A stretch of 64,000 bases of DNA from Hippophae tibetana. Its lineage: Eukaryota; Streptophyta; Magnoliopsida; Rosales; Elaeagnaceae. The position numbers were made by a program, and so were the translations under genes. Shown here piece by piece: positions 48,843 through 60,100 of the stretch. Each line of letters opens with the position of its first letter. Position 1 is the stretch's first letter. The stretch spans positions 46,507,452 through 46,571,451 of the forward strand of contig CM072811.1 in the NCBI GenBank assembly GCA_037013495.1, written 5' to 3'. The notes under the pieces were generated by a model that worked only from the letters and a program-made list of their open reading frames with translations, was not told where the DNA came from and searched no databases.

Positions 48843-49757
48843 ATGGAAGATTCAAGACAACATCAAGTTTCTAGAATTCATGAGGTTCCAAATTTTGAAG
48901 TTTCTGTTAAGAGTTCAGAAATTGGTTCTTTCGGGGGTACTAAACTTAATGGTACAAATTTTCGAACATGGAAAAAAGTTATGTCTGTTTATCTTCGTGG
49001 GATGCATAAGATGGGACATGTATCTAGATCAATTTGGGCTCCTAGTCAAGATGATATAGAAGCCTATACTAGGTGGGAAGATGATGATGGCTTTGTCATG
49101 TCAATTCTATTTAGAGCCATCACTGATGATATATTACAAATGGTGGAGGAATATGAAACTGCTGAGGCCATATGGAATACCTTAAGTGATTTTTATACGA
49201 ATGAGTCTGACTTTATTCAAGTTCATGAACTCATGTGCAAAGCTGCTGGCATGCAGCAAAATGGGCAACCAGTATCTCTTTTTTTTACCAAGTTGAAAAA
49301 TGTATGGGCTGAAATTGATCAGAAACGCCCGTGTAAAATTAAAAATCCAGAAGACCTTATGTGGTACCAGAAGGAGAAGGAGCTTGAACGAGTACATGCC
49401 TTTTTAAGAGGCCTTGATACAAAACATAATAGTGCTAAAGGCGAACTACTTCGAATGTCAGATCCTTCGAGCTTGACTACTGCCTTTACATACATCCGTA
49501 AAGACGAATCTCAGCAAGAGAGTCTTCATCAGGCACATTTTGAGGTATCAAGCCTAGCCATTCAAGCCAAATCAAAGGCACCCTTCCTCCAGCAGCAAAA
49601 TTCAATTCCACTTCATCAACAGGGACCTCCACCAGGTTTTACCAATCGTCCTCGTTCTCCCTGCTCTTATTGCAATGAACAAGGGCATCTTGGTAAGACT
49701 TGTTGGAAACTATATCCACACTTGAAACCAAAAGCAGACTACTATGCAGCAAAATGA
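48843..49757 (+). CDS. Copia E Gag
   Basis: 304 residues from ATG 48843 (MEDSRQHQVSRIHEV). Retrotran_gag/UBN2 region with KLNGTNFRTWKKVMSVYLRG, DDILQMVEEYETAEAIWN and LMWYQKEKELERVHAFLRGL, then a zinc knuckle CSYCNEQGHLGKTC (C-x2-C-x4-H-x4-C). The frame is open upstream to 48465, but that part is Pro-rich leader with no family similarity, so the later ATG is preferred. It ends at TGA 49755, after which the protease continues in the same frame. Gag forms the cytoplasmic particle. Confidence 0.85.
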   Translation: MEDSRQHQVSRIHEVPNFEVSVKSSEIGSFGGTKLNGTNFRTWKKVMSVYLRGMHKMGHVSRSIWAPSQDDIEAYTRWEDDDGFVMSILFRAITDDILQMVEEYETAEAIWNTLSDFYTNESDFIQVHELMCKAAGMQQNGQPVSLFFTKLKNVWAEIDQKRPCKIKNPEDLMWYQKEKELERVHAFLRGLDTKHNSAKGELLRMSDPSSLTTAFTYIRKDESQQESLHQAHFEVSSLAIQAKSKAPFLQQQNSIPLHQQGPPPGFTNRPRSPCSYCNEQGHLGKTCWKLYPHLKPKADYYAAK

Positions 49758-51088
49758 CAAAATGAGTATCGTTCTAAAGCAAAAGCAGTTGCCGTGCAAA
49801 TTGTCCAAGAACCAGACTACTATGGACAGAATCATCCTATGGAATGTGGAGGTATCCCTACAGCTTCAATAGCTGGTCGTGGTAAGATTGGTATGACCTT
49901 AAATGTTTCTCACTCTGTTGGGTCTAATACTTGGATTATTGATTCTAGTGCATCTGATCATATGACTTATGATAAATCTTTTTTTAATGAGTTATCTCCC
50001 CCACCAGTGTCTTATGTTACGAATGCTAATGGTGAGGCCTTTCCTGTCTTAAGAAAGGGGTCAGTTCATATCACTCCATCTTTACAGCTCCATAATGTTT
50101 TATATGTACCTGGTCTATCTTATCACTTAATATATGTCCCAGAGTTGAATATTGAGTCTAAATGCTTTGTAACCTTTTATCCTATGTATGTGATTTTTCA
50201 GGATCTTCTTACCAGGGAAATAATTGGTTGAGGGTATCTGAGGGGCAGATTGTTCCGTTTGGATCAGAACTACGGAGGGGAGAAACCAGGAGCACGGGCA
50301 AGCATTACATTGACTTCTAGTTTCGATAAGCTAAGTGAAATTTGGTTGTGGCATCGTCGCTTAGGGCATCCGTCTTTTAGTCTTATGAAAAAAACCATGC
50401 CCACTTTATTTATTGGTGTTAGTGAAAATGTTTTACATTGTGAGACTTGTGTTTTGGCCAAGAGTCATCATGTTACTTATTCTTCTAGTATTTCTAATAA
50501 AAGTACTATTCCTTTTGAATTAATTAATTCTGATGTTTGTGGACCATCTAAAGAGCCCACTATATCGGGTATGAGATATTTTATTTCGTTTATCGATGAC
50601 TGTACAAGGTTATCGTGGATTTCTCTTCTTAGAACAAAAGATGAAGTTTTTTCAGTTTTTCAAAATTTTCATACCTTCGTTCAAACACAATATAATGGCA
50701 TTATTCGAATCCTCCGTTCTGACAATGGGGGGGGGAATATGTTAATCATGTTTTTCAAAAAAAATTTAAAAGACATGGGATTATTCACCAAACTACTTGT
50801 CCGTTAACACCGGAACAAAATGGAGTGTCTGAAAAAAAAATCGGCATTTACTTGATATGGCTTGCGCACTCTTATTTAGTGCTTATATGCCAAAATACCT
50901 TTAGGGTGATGTTGTACAAGCTTCCGCCCATCTCATCAATCGTCTCCCGTCTAGTGTCTTTAACGGAAAAATCTCATTCCAAATTCTCGCATCTTACGTC
51001 TCCTTATCATCCTTCCATAATCTTCCTACTCGTGTATTTGGTTGTGTTGCTTTTGTGCATGTTCCTAAAAATCAAAGGTCTAAATTAG
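49758..51088 (+). pseudogene. Copia E protease and integrase
   Basis: After the in-frame TGA the same frame gives the protease NTWIIDSSASDHMTYD, where the catalytic DSG has become DSS. Another TGA at 50229 is followed by LWHRRLGHPSFSLMKK, HCETCVLAKSHH and INSDVCGPSKEP, then FISFIDDCTRLSWI and ILRSDNGGG. A frameshift in a G run at about 50727-50735 and another before 50825 put the rest in other frames, ending near HVPKNQRSKLD. Not functional. Confidence 0.88.
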
Positions 51089-52677
51089 ATGCCCGGACAA
51101 TTAAATGTGTATTTGTTGGTTATGGAAGTTATCAGAAAGGGTACAAATGCTTCCATTCACCAACCAGAAAGTATTATGTTACTATGGATGTTACCTTCTT
51201 TGAGGACATCAGTTATTTTTCCTCACCTGATACTGCTCGTCAGGGGGAGAATACATATTTCGAAGAACTGTATCATGGTGAGGGGGAGACATTAGGAGAA
51301 TCGCCAACTGATGTTTCAATGAGACCATATGAGAGTTCTAATTCATTGAATCTAGTCATTGCAGAAGCAGACATTGAAGACACAACTATACCCTCAAGCA
51401 TTACTCCTACCCTTGATCAACAACTCCCTGGTACTGAAGGTCACTCATCTGAGGTATGTACACCTACTGATACTAATAGCACTGAGTCTAATGTTGGACA
51501 GTATGTGTTACCAAATAGGTCTACTCGAGGTCAACCAGCCAAAAGGTATGAACCAAATATTCATGCAAAATCAAAATACCTAGTAGCCAATTACATGTCC
51601 ACTAAAAGATTATCTAAGTCATATAAATCATTTGTGAATCAAATATCTGGTGTATCAGTGCCTAACAAAGTGCAGGATGCGTTGGGAGATCCAATATGGA
51701 GGAAGGCAATGGTTGAAGAGATGGATGCGTTAAAGAAGAACGATACTTGGCAACTTGACCACCACCAGGAAAAAAAGGATGTTGGTTGTCGATGGGTGTT
51801 TACTGTAAAACATAATGGTGATGGATCTGTAAATCGGTATAAAGCTCATCTTGTAGAAAAAGGGTTTACACAAACGTATGGTGTAGACTACGATGAGACT
51901 TTTGCTCCTGTTGCCAAAATGAACACAATTCGGGTTCTGCTCTCACTTGCTGCTAACCTAAACTGGCCACTTTGGCAGTTTGATGTCAAGAATGCGTTTC
52001 TTCATAGAGAATTAGCCGAGGAGGTGTACATGAGTCTTCCACCTGGGTATGTAGTTGATTCTCCTGGTAATTTTGTATGCAAATTGAGGAAGTATTTGTA
52101 TGACCTCAAGCAATCCCCTCGAGCCTGGTTTGGAAGGTTTTCACAGTTCATGCAAAAGGTTGGTTACAGACAGAGTAATTCAGACCACACTCTATTTCTC
52201 AAACATCAACGAGGGAAGGTAACAACCCTAATCATTTATGTTGATGATATGGTAATCACTGGTGACGATACTATTGAGATGGATAAATTACAAAGACAGC
52301 TAGCCTCTGAATTCGAGATGGACTTAGGTGAACTAAAGTACTTCTTAGGAATTGAGATAGCCAGGGGAAGAGAAGGAATATATCTGTGTTAGAGGAAGTA
52401 CATTATTGATCTGCTAACAGAGACAGGTATGTTGGATTGCAAACCTATTGACACTCCTATTGAGCAAAACCATTGTTTAGCAGAGTATCCAGATCAGATA
52501 CCAACTGATCGAGCTCGCTATCAGAGATTGGTTGGACTTTTGATTTACTTAGCTCATACTAGACCAAATGTTGCATATGCAGTAAGTGTGGTGAGTCAGT
52601 TCATGCATAATCCAAGTGAGAACCATATGAATGTTGTTTTGAGAATTTTAAGGTATTTGAAATCGGCTCCAGAGTAA
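51055..52677 (+). pseudogene. Copia E integrase C-terminus and reverse transcriptase
   Basis: A 445-residue frame (51055-52392) carries CVFVGYGSYQKGYKC, RKAMVEEMDALKKNDTW, CRWVFTVKHNGDGSVNRYKA, FDVKNAFLHRELAEEVYMSL and LRKYLYDLKQSPRAWFGRF, with the catalytic YVDDMVITGDD. A TAG at 52390 replaces a conserved Gln. The frame continues with RKYIIDLLTETGMLDCKPID and RYQRLVGLLIYLAHTRPNV to a TAA at 52675. The RT active site is intact. Confidence 0.9.
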
Positions 52678-53186
52678 TGTTCTCTAAACACAACAATCCT
52701 CTTGAAGTCTGTGGATTCACAGATGCAGATTGGGCAGGAAGTATTACAGATAGAAAGTCAACATCGGGTTATTTCACCTTTGTGGGAGGAAATTTGGTTA
52801 CATGGAAAAGTAAGAAGCAGAAAGTGGTGGCACGATCTAATGCTGAAGCCGAGTATAGAGGTATGGCTCATGGGGTTTGCGAATTGGTGTGGATAAGAAC
52901 TTTGTTATTGGATTTAGGTTTCAAACTCAAAAATACTATGCAGATGTATTGTGACAATCGGGCAGCCATTGATATATCACAAAATCCAGTACAACATGAT
53001 CGCACTAAGCATGTAGAGGTTGATCGTCACTTTATAAAAGAGAAGTTAGATGCCAAACTTTTTAGTTTTCCTTTTGTTCCCACAGAAGAGCAACTTGCAG
53101 ATATGCTTACCAATGGAGTTTTCAAGAAGGCATTATACGATTCACTAAGCAAGTTGGGCATGATCGATATCTACGCACCAACTTGA
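52678..53186 (+). pseudogene. Copia E RNase H
   Basis: Open frame of 169 residues with TDADWAGSITDRKSTSGYF, VARSNAEAEYRGMAHGVCEL, MYCDNRAAIDISQNPVQHDR and TEEQLADMLTNGVFK, ending in SKLGMIDIYAPT-stop. All motifs of the Copia RNase H are present, and it is intact apart from the stop that separates it from RT. Confidence 0.9.
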
Positions 53187-53193
53187 TGGGGAG

Positions 53194-53351
53194 TGTTAAT
53201 AAATCATTAATGGTATATTAGTTGTATGCAACTAATATATTTTATCAATTGTATATTAGTTGAATTCAACTAATATACTTTTCTTAAAAAGCACTTTTAT
53301 AAAAAGCAGATTCTTATTTCTTGTATTTAAACATGTATTAGTATTCATTGT
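53194..53351 (+). repeat. 3' LTR of Copia E, apparently truncated
   Basis: 158 bp matching the 5' LTR up to ATTCATTGT, after which the two diverge. Confidence 0.8.
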
Positions 53352-53762
53352 ATTTTTCAAGTTAAAAGTTTAATTGAATCACTATTCGATTTTTATATTG
53401 TGTATATATGTTTTTTTAACATGAAAAATATATTTTTAAAGAATTAAAAATGAAATAATATGAATAATTATATCATATAACAATCGAAGAGTAAAACATT
53501 TTAAAAAAATAATATCCAAAAGATTTAAAAATTAAAGTAGAGTAATCTAAAGGCTAGTCTTATACAAGAGCCCATCCTTATACAAAAACCTAATAACTTT
53601 TATAATTTTCTTTTTCTCTGGAATTTTCAAGAAGTTAGTTCCGCCGGGTTCTTCTACAAGAGCCCATCCACAGTTGGTTTGTTTTTCTTATTAATTATTT
53701 TGAACAAAAATAAATAGTTGTATTGTTTGTTAACCTAGATTTGTTTTTTAGTATTATTTTTT

Positions 53763-54406
53763 TCTCATCTAAATATTCATATATGATAATTTATGTTATA
53801 TTTATACCCATAATATTTAGACTTTATTGTTAATTTAAATTTTTATCTAGATTTATAATATCAAATACAATAAAGATTATAATATGGTATTAAAGTTTTA
53901 TTTTTTTTATAAAAAACGATCAATATATAAGTTGTAACATCTAAAAAATTTAGGAAGATTTTTAGTTTTAGTTTAATAATTTTGATTATTAATATATTTA
54001 AATTAATAATTTTTTTCTTTAAAGCTCAATCTATAAAGGCTCACCGTATGTTTTATCAATGACGGCTGATTTTCAACTAATAATTCTATCAAGGCTCACC
54101 CTATGTTTTGTTTGTTAACTGCTGGTGGTTAACTGTGATATTTGAAGACCTCTAACTAACTGTGTCTTCATATATTAATAGAATTGGGATCAAACTCATT
54201 TTCTTAAATTAACTGATAATAATTAAGTGGGATGAGATGTTGATGGCTGTGGGGGTTAAGGAAAGCAACAAGTCATCCTTCCAATTTGAATACGACCGTT
54301 TGATATTGCGGAAATTTTGTGACTCTCGGGACCAACTTTGTGATTGCTATAATGTGTCGTCTTGTGAGTAATTGTAATTGTATGTACTGATATTTAAATT
54401 CCTAAT
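53763..54406 (+). repeat. Copy 1 of a ~650-bp direct duplication
   Basis: Matches 59456 to about 60100 in the same orientation, with blocks such as AAGGCTCACC.TATGTTTTG, TTAACTGCTGGTGGTTAACTG and GCAACAAGTCATCCTTCC nearly identical. It directly adjoins the Copia D 5' LTR. No recognisable coding sequence in the unit. Confidence 0.88.
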
Positions 54407-54943
54407 TCTAGGTCTCGTCGAATAAAATAAAATTTGTAAGTAAACTATATTTCATAAATTAATCAAATAAAAAAAATATAAAAATAAAATATTTTTGTGG
54501 TTAAAATTTGGTTAATTACGTGACCAATTTCTGATCAAATGAAGGACGTGTAATTTTGCCTATAAATAATCAATGTTTGTGACTTACACACCAAAGATGA
54601 AACACAAAAGTAAAGCCAAATGAACAATTTTTTTTATGTAAAATAATATTGTGTGTGTGAGAGAATATGAGAGAATATTTTAGAAAAATATTTGAGATAT
54701 TTTTTAAAAGGAAAGTGACAAAATAATGAGTTTTTGAAATACTTGTGTGTTACTATTTTGAGTTTATCTCAATTTATTGTATTGCCTCTAACTTTGTATC
54801 CATTAATTTTATTAGGAGAAGAAATATTTTTCGGAGTTTGTCCTGTGAACGTAGCTCAAATTAAAATATGAATCATGTTAAATTATCGGTGTCATTATTT
54901 TACTCTGTTAAATTTATTTTATTTTTACATGTTTTACCCCACA
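54407..54943 (+). repeat. 5' LTR of Copia D
   Basis: 537 bp from TCTAGGTCTC (the other LTR reads TGTAGGTCTC, so the first G was lost) to TACCCCACA. A TATA-like CCTATAAATAATC is present at 54558-54570. Confidence 0.82.
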
Positions 54944-55044
54944 ATTGATATCAAAGTTGGTCTAGTAAAATTCTTAATATGCTCAATGATTGTAACATAG
55001 ATTGGTCTACTACATCATAAAAGATTTTATTAGGTTCATGACGT

Positions 55045-56030
55045 CTTTATTTGTAGAAAAAGAAACACAGTAAAAAAATAAAAAATATCAAGTCATAAGG
55101 TAGATATTGAGAAATTTAATGACAATAACAATTTCTTTTTATGGAAAAGGAGGATGAATGATATTCTTACTCAATAGAAGGTCCATAAAACGTTGTTGGG
55201 GAAAGAAAAGAAGGTCGACACCGAGGAACAATGGAAAGAGATAGATGAGATTGCAGCCAGTATAATCCGTCTAAATCTCTCAAACAATGTCTTGCAAAAT
55301 ATTGAATCAAAAAATTGAAAGACTTTAACAGAAACATAAGAGACTTTAAAAAGTACATGTCAAAGAACATTTCCAATAAATTTTATTTGTAAAAGAAGTT
55401 ATATCATATGAGAAAGGAAGATAATGTGAGCATGATGCAACACATTAGCGATTTCAACAGCAAGTTTTATCACTTAGCAAGATTCAATGTGAGTTTTGGC
55501 AATGAAGAGAAAGTTGTGATGTTACTGGCATCACTACCCTCATCATATAATCATCTCACAACAACTCTAATTTATGCGAAAAACAAGATGAAGTTTGGAG
55601 TTGTTGTAGAAGCCTTGTTTTCATATGAGAAACAGAACATGAAGATAGTTTAGAAGCACAAGCCTTTTATCATAGAGTCTAGAGGAATGAGACAGTATAA
55701 ATAACAGAAACCTAGAGGGAAGAGCAGAGGCAAATAAAAGAAAATATGTCAATGTTGAATGCCATCACTATAAGAGGAAATGTCACATCAAGAAATTTTA
55801 TCGGTTGTTCAAGAAGGAACAAGAAAATAACAAAGGCAAAGTAGTGAAGAAAGACAACAGTAGTGATGATGAGAAAACAAATATCATAGACGAGTTCAAT
55901 ATCATTTATGATGAAGATTTTGTCAATCTTATATCACGCGATACCAACTAGATGATTGTTAATGATGCTAAAATTCATGATATATAATAAAGAATTTTTC
56001 TCATCATACACACCTAGAAGTCTTGGTGTT
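55045..56030 (+). pseudogene. Copia D gag
   Basis: Broken frames give DNNNFFLWKRRMNDIL, KTLLGKEKKVDTEEQW and IIRLNLSNNVLQNI, then an open stretch from 55408 with MMQHISDFNSKFYHLARF and VMLLASLPSSYNHLTTTLIY, KFGVVVEALFSYEKQ. A remnant of the basic region and of the zinc knuckle follows (55745-55800). Typical Tnt1-like gag arrangement with many stops. Confidence 0.8.
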
Positions 56031-56326
56031 ATTAGAATGAGAAATGAAGGTCTATCAAAGGTTGTTGGCAAATGAAATGTTTGTTGGGAAACAGATAATG
56101 AAACCGAACTATTTCTAAAGGATGTTAGGCATATTCCAAATATGCACCTGAATTTGATCTATGTATGCAAACTTGCAAATGAAGAATATTACAGCTTCTT
56201 CTTTTATGAAAAATGGAAACTTACAAATGCTCCTTTGTTGTGGCTAAAGATGAGAATCATACAATTCTGTATATAATGCAAGCGAAGCTCTTCGTCAACA
56301 CAGAAAATTTCATAGAGAAATATAGT

Positions 56327-57141
56327 CACTACTACAAAAAAGGGTATTTAAGTCTGTTAAAAATTGACTTTAAATTTTTAATTTTTTTTACAAAATTTAC
56401 TCATTTTCTATTATACTCAAATTAAAACATGTATTCGATCACTAAATAATATCAGGAAAAAAAACAAAATATGTTTAACAAATAGTTTAAACAATACAAA
56501 TAATTGAAAAATAAAATATTAATTAATAGTAAAAAAATTACCATGGTGTTGTCCTATGTTATTCAAGATCATCATATTATTCTCCTTATGTTATAATACA
56601 AACCTACATATATAATACAAAAATTTATACACATAAATAATAACACATAATAACAGAAAAGATATGAATAATAAGTGCGTAGGATTAATAGAAATACTTA
56701 GAAGAGTAAATGAAGTGACAAAATGAAGGAAATGAAGAAAAAAATAGTATTTTCTAAGTGAGAAATGGGTATAAATTTTTTGAGTATTTTGCTCAAAAAA
56801 ATAAGGGATCTAAAAGATTAGCTAGAGAGGAAGAAAACCCACTAACCGGTGCTGGAATTGGTGATCGTAGATGGCCGGAAAATAAGAAAGAGTGGAGGAG
56901 AAATGAAGAAGGTTTTGGGTTTTTGAGAGTTATACAACGCTTGGAATAGTCTCTGTCTGGGGAAGAAAGAAGAGAACAAAATTTATCCATATGTGTAGTG
57001 TCAGTTCTACGTGTCAATTGATGCTATCCATGTAGGACGTAACGTCGGTTCTATACCGAACCGACTTTAAATTCATTATAAGTTAGGTTTTTTTTTTAAA
57101 TTGACTTTACATATTGACTTAAATACCCTTTTGTAGTAGTG
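56327..57141. mobile_element. Non-autonomous CACTA transposon
   Basis: 815 bp bounded by CACTACTACAAAAAAGGG at the left and its complement (CCCTTTTGTAGTAGTG) at the right. The terminal inverted repeat extends about 28 bp to TATTTAAGTC, with a 2-base length difference in the A run. The 3-bp duplication AGT lies at 56324-56326 and 57142-57144. Subterminal ATTGACTTTAAA and a palindrome GTCGGTTC-TAT-ACCGAACCGAC at about 57044-57064 are present. Short internal frames on both strands have no transposase similarity, so it depends on a transposase made elsewhere. It interrupts Copia D and is younger than it. Confidence 0.93.
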
Positions 57142-57144
57142 AGT

Positions 57145-58335
57145 GTAGTTGAATTATAGCATAGAATACTCATTCACATAGGTGAAAAAAGTATGACAAG
57201 TCTAACGAGGAAGAAGATACTGTCTAAAATGGATGAAGTACATTTGGAGAAATGTGTTTATTGTCTAGCAGGAAAGAAAAACATAGTTGCTTTCAAGAGT
57301 TCCCCTCCTTCCAAAATGAATATTATTTTAGTTCTGATTCATTCATATTTATGTGGACCAATGCCAAAGTCACTTGGTGGTACTTGGTGGTGCTCAATAA
57401 TTTGTGACTTTCATTGATGATCATTCAAGGAAGACATGGATATATCTTCTGAAGATAAAGGATCAGCTGCTAGATGTCTTCAAAGAATTGCATGCCTCAA
57501 TTGAGAAACAGATTTGGAAAAAGTTGAAGTGCATTCGGACAAACAATGGTGGAGAATACATAGGAAATTTTCATGCTTACTGCAAAAAGCATGGTATTCG
57601 ATATTAGATGACACCTCAAAAGACACCGCAGTTGAATGGCTTAATTAAGAGGATGAATAGAACTTTAATGGAAAGAGTCAGATGTCTACTCTCACATGTA
57701 AAGTTGCCTAAAACTTTCTAGGGTGAATCCATACTCACAATTGCACATGTGTTAAATCTTTCATCCTATACTTCTCTCAAGATGAATATTCCAGATAAAG
57801 TGTGGTCAGGAAATGATGTTTCTTATAATCATCTACGAGTGTTTGGTTGTAAAGAATTTGTTCATATCCCCCAGGATGAGATATCAAAACTTAATGCCAA
57901 GACAAGATAATGTATTTTTATTGGCTATAGTCAAAATCAATTTGGCTATAGATTTTATGATCCTGTTACAAAGAGACTTGTCAGGAGCCGCGATGTTGTA
58001 CTTGTTAAAAATGAGACCATTGAAGATATTGTCAAAATGAAAAAAGATATTCCTAATTTCAATGGGGATTCACCAGATTTGAAATTAATTCCTCTAAAAT
58101 CATTGCCAAGATAAGTTGGAGATAAAGACCAGGTTTATCCACATGATGAAGATGATGCTCTCATAGAAGTTGGTTCTGAAGACGAAGGAGATTATGATAT
58201 TCATTATCTAGCACCAACACCTGCAGCTTTTCCTTTTCCATTGATAATAAGTGATATATTGAGACAACCCTCTATCACATATCTAGATGAGTATGTAACT
58301 TTTATTGATGAGAGGGACCTGAGAGTTATGAAGAA
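57145..58335 (+). pseudogene. Copia D pre-integrase and integrase
   Basis: Reads GEKSMTSLTRKKILSKMDEV and CVYCLAGKKNIVAFKS, then TFIDDHSRKTWIYLLKIKDQ, KLKCIRTNNGGEYIGNFHAY, TPQLNGLIKRMNRTLMERV-like codons and the C-terminal HLRVFGCKEFVHI, SQNQFGYRFYDPV, LVRSRDVV. Conserved Asp of the second motif is replaced (TNNGGEY for TDNGGEY), so the catalytic triad is broken. Frameshifts near 57400 and 57610. Confidence 0.85.
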
Positions 58336-58338
58336 TCC

Positions 58339-58900
58339 ATGGATGACGAATCTAAACAAAAATGGATTGAAGCCATGCAAAATGAGAAAAAGTCCTTGCA
58401 TGAGAACAAAACTTTTGAGCTGATGAAACTACCCAAAGGGAAGAGGGCTTTGAAAAATAAATGGGTGTTCAGGATGAAGCATGAAGAACACAGTTCCAGT
58501 CTACAATACAAAGTCAGACTGGTTGTCAAGAGATTCAACCAAAGAAAATATGTTACACTATCCACTATAGAAGCAGAGTTTATAGTAGCAATAGAAGCAT
58601 GTAAAGAGTTGTTATAGATGAAAAAATTCTTGAAAGAACTTGGGTTACAACAAGACAGTTAGCAGTTATTTTGTGATAGTCAGAGTGTTGTCCACTTTGG
58701 AAAGAATGCTCATTTCATTCAAGATCAAAACATATTGATGTGAGATATCACTATATTATTGATGTAATGGAAAAGAAGCTATTACAGCTTAAGAAGATCC
58801 ATACAAAGGAAAATGAATCAGACATGTTGACGAAAATTCTTCCAAGACATAATTTTGAATACTTTTGTTTTGTTGTTGGATTGGTGAAGTCTTCCATGTA
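58339..58900 (+). pseudogene. Copia D RT start fused to RNase H
   Basis: An open frame starts with the RT entry block KQKWIEAMQNEKKSLHENKT and KNKWVFRMKHEEHSS, and at about 58547 passes from VVKRFNQRK directly into RNase H YVTLSTIEAEFIVAIEACKE. The whole RT core including YVDD is deleted in frame. Further RNase H remnants (SVVHFGKNAHF, RYHYIIDVMEKK, MLTKILPRHNF) run to the polypurine tract with stops. Confidence 0.85.
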
Positions 58901-58917
58901 GTCGGGAGGGGGAGATT

Positions 58918-59439
58918 TGTAGGTCTCTCCCATATGGAAAAGGAAGAAAATAAAATTTTTAGGTGCAACCACATTTGACAAATTCATCAAATAAATAAAT
59001 AAATATTTTTGTTACTAAAATTTGGCGAGTTACGTAGCCAATTTCTCGCCACATAAGGGATAAGCAATGTTTGTACCTTAGAGAGACACACCAAAAAAGA
59101 TAAGTAAAAGCAAAACCAAATGAACAATTTTGATAAAAATTAGTGTTGTGTGTGAAAGAGTAGGAGAGAATATTTTATAAAAATATGTAGGATATTTGTC
59201 TAAAAAAGAAGTGACAAAATAATGAGTTTGAAAAACACTTATGTGTTACTATTTTGAGTTTATCTTAATTTATTGTATTGTCTCTCATTTTGTACCCATT
59301 AATTTTTTTAATTTAAAAAATATTTTTCAAAATTTGTCTCATGGATGTAGTCCAAATTAAAAGGTGAATCATGTTAAATTATTTGTGTCATTATTTTACT
59401 ATGTTAAGTTTATATTATTTTTATCCGCTGGGCCCTACA
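58918..59439 (+). repeat. 3' LTR of Copia D
   Basis: 522 bp from TGTAGGTCTCTCC to GGGCCCTACA, matching the 5' LTR with substitutions and small indels, so the insertion is old. Confidence 0.85.
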
Positions 59440-59455
59440 CTAACTTCAGTTAAGT

Positions 59456-60100
59456 GTCTATCTAGATATTCATCTATAATGATTTATGTCATATTTATAC
59501 CCATAATATTTGTACTTTATTCTCAATCTAGATTTATAATGTTAAAGACCATAAAGATTACAATATGATATTAAAATTTTATTTTATTTTTACTAATAAC
59601 AAACAATATATTTACTATATAGCAAAAGATAAAAGGTTTAGTAAGATTTTTAGTTTTGATTTAACAATTTTGATTATTGTTGTATTTAAATTAATAATTT
59701 CTTATCTAAATCGTACATTTTAATTTTTAATAAAATTCTATTTTCTAAAAAAAAAACTCAATCTATCAAGGCTCACCGTATGTTTTGTTTGTTAACTGCT
59801 GGTGGTTAACTGTAATATTTGAAGACCTCTGACTAATTGTGTCTTCATATATTAATAGAATTGGGATCAAACTCATTTTCTTAACTTAACTAAGCTGATA
59901 ATAATTAAGTGGGATGAGATGTTGATGGCTGTGAGGTTAAGGAAAGCAACAAGTCATCCTTCCAATTTGAATACGACCAGACCTGTTTTGATATTGCGGA
60001 AATTTTGTGCCTCTCGGGACCAACTTTGTGATTGCTGTGTCGTCTTTGTGAGCATTTATTTGTATGTAGTGATATTAATTTAAAGGTCCTAACTTCAGTT
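59456..60100 (+). repeat. Copy 2 of the ~650-bp direct duplication
   Basis: Same order and orientation as 53763-54406, ending CCTAACTTCAGTTAACTG. The corresponding CTAACTTCAGTTAA is found right after the Copia D 3' LTR, which shows that the two copies were in tandem before Copia D entered at CTAA. Confidence 0.88.

Larger units (their letters stand above)
48113..53351 (+). mobile_element. Copia E: nearly complete Ale/RE1-like element
   Basis: Short LTRs at 48113-48305 and 53194 to about 53351 share TGTTAATAAATCATTAATGG and a hairpin-like repeat ATTAGTTGTATGCAACTAAT. The primer site TGGTATCAGAGC (tRNA-Met) is at 48309-48320 and the polypurine tract GATGGGGAG precedes the 3' LTR. Between them lie a GC-rich leader, gag, protease, integrase, RT and RNase H in the usual Ty1-copia order. 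The 3' LTR looks about 35 bp shorter. The bases ATTTT flank both ends (48108-48112, 53352-53356), possibly the target duplication. Stops and frameshifts prevent autonomous activity. Confidence 0.92.
54407..59439 (+). mobile_element. Copia D: Tork/Tnt1-like element with internal deletion
   Basis: LTRs at 54407-54943 and 58918-59439 share most of their length (for example ATTTGTGTCATTATTTTACT-type endings). Target duplication CTAAT/CTAAC lies at 54402-54406 and 59440-59444. A primer site like ATTGATATCAAAG follows the 5' LTR at 54944, and GGGAGGGGGAGA precedes the 3' LTR. Gag, pre-integrase, integrase and RNase H remnants lie between; most of RT is deleted. A CACTA element sits within the pre-integrase region. 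The whole element lies at the junction of the two copies of a ~650-bp duplication. Confidence 0.9.
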
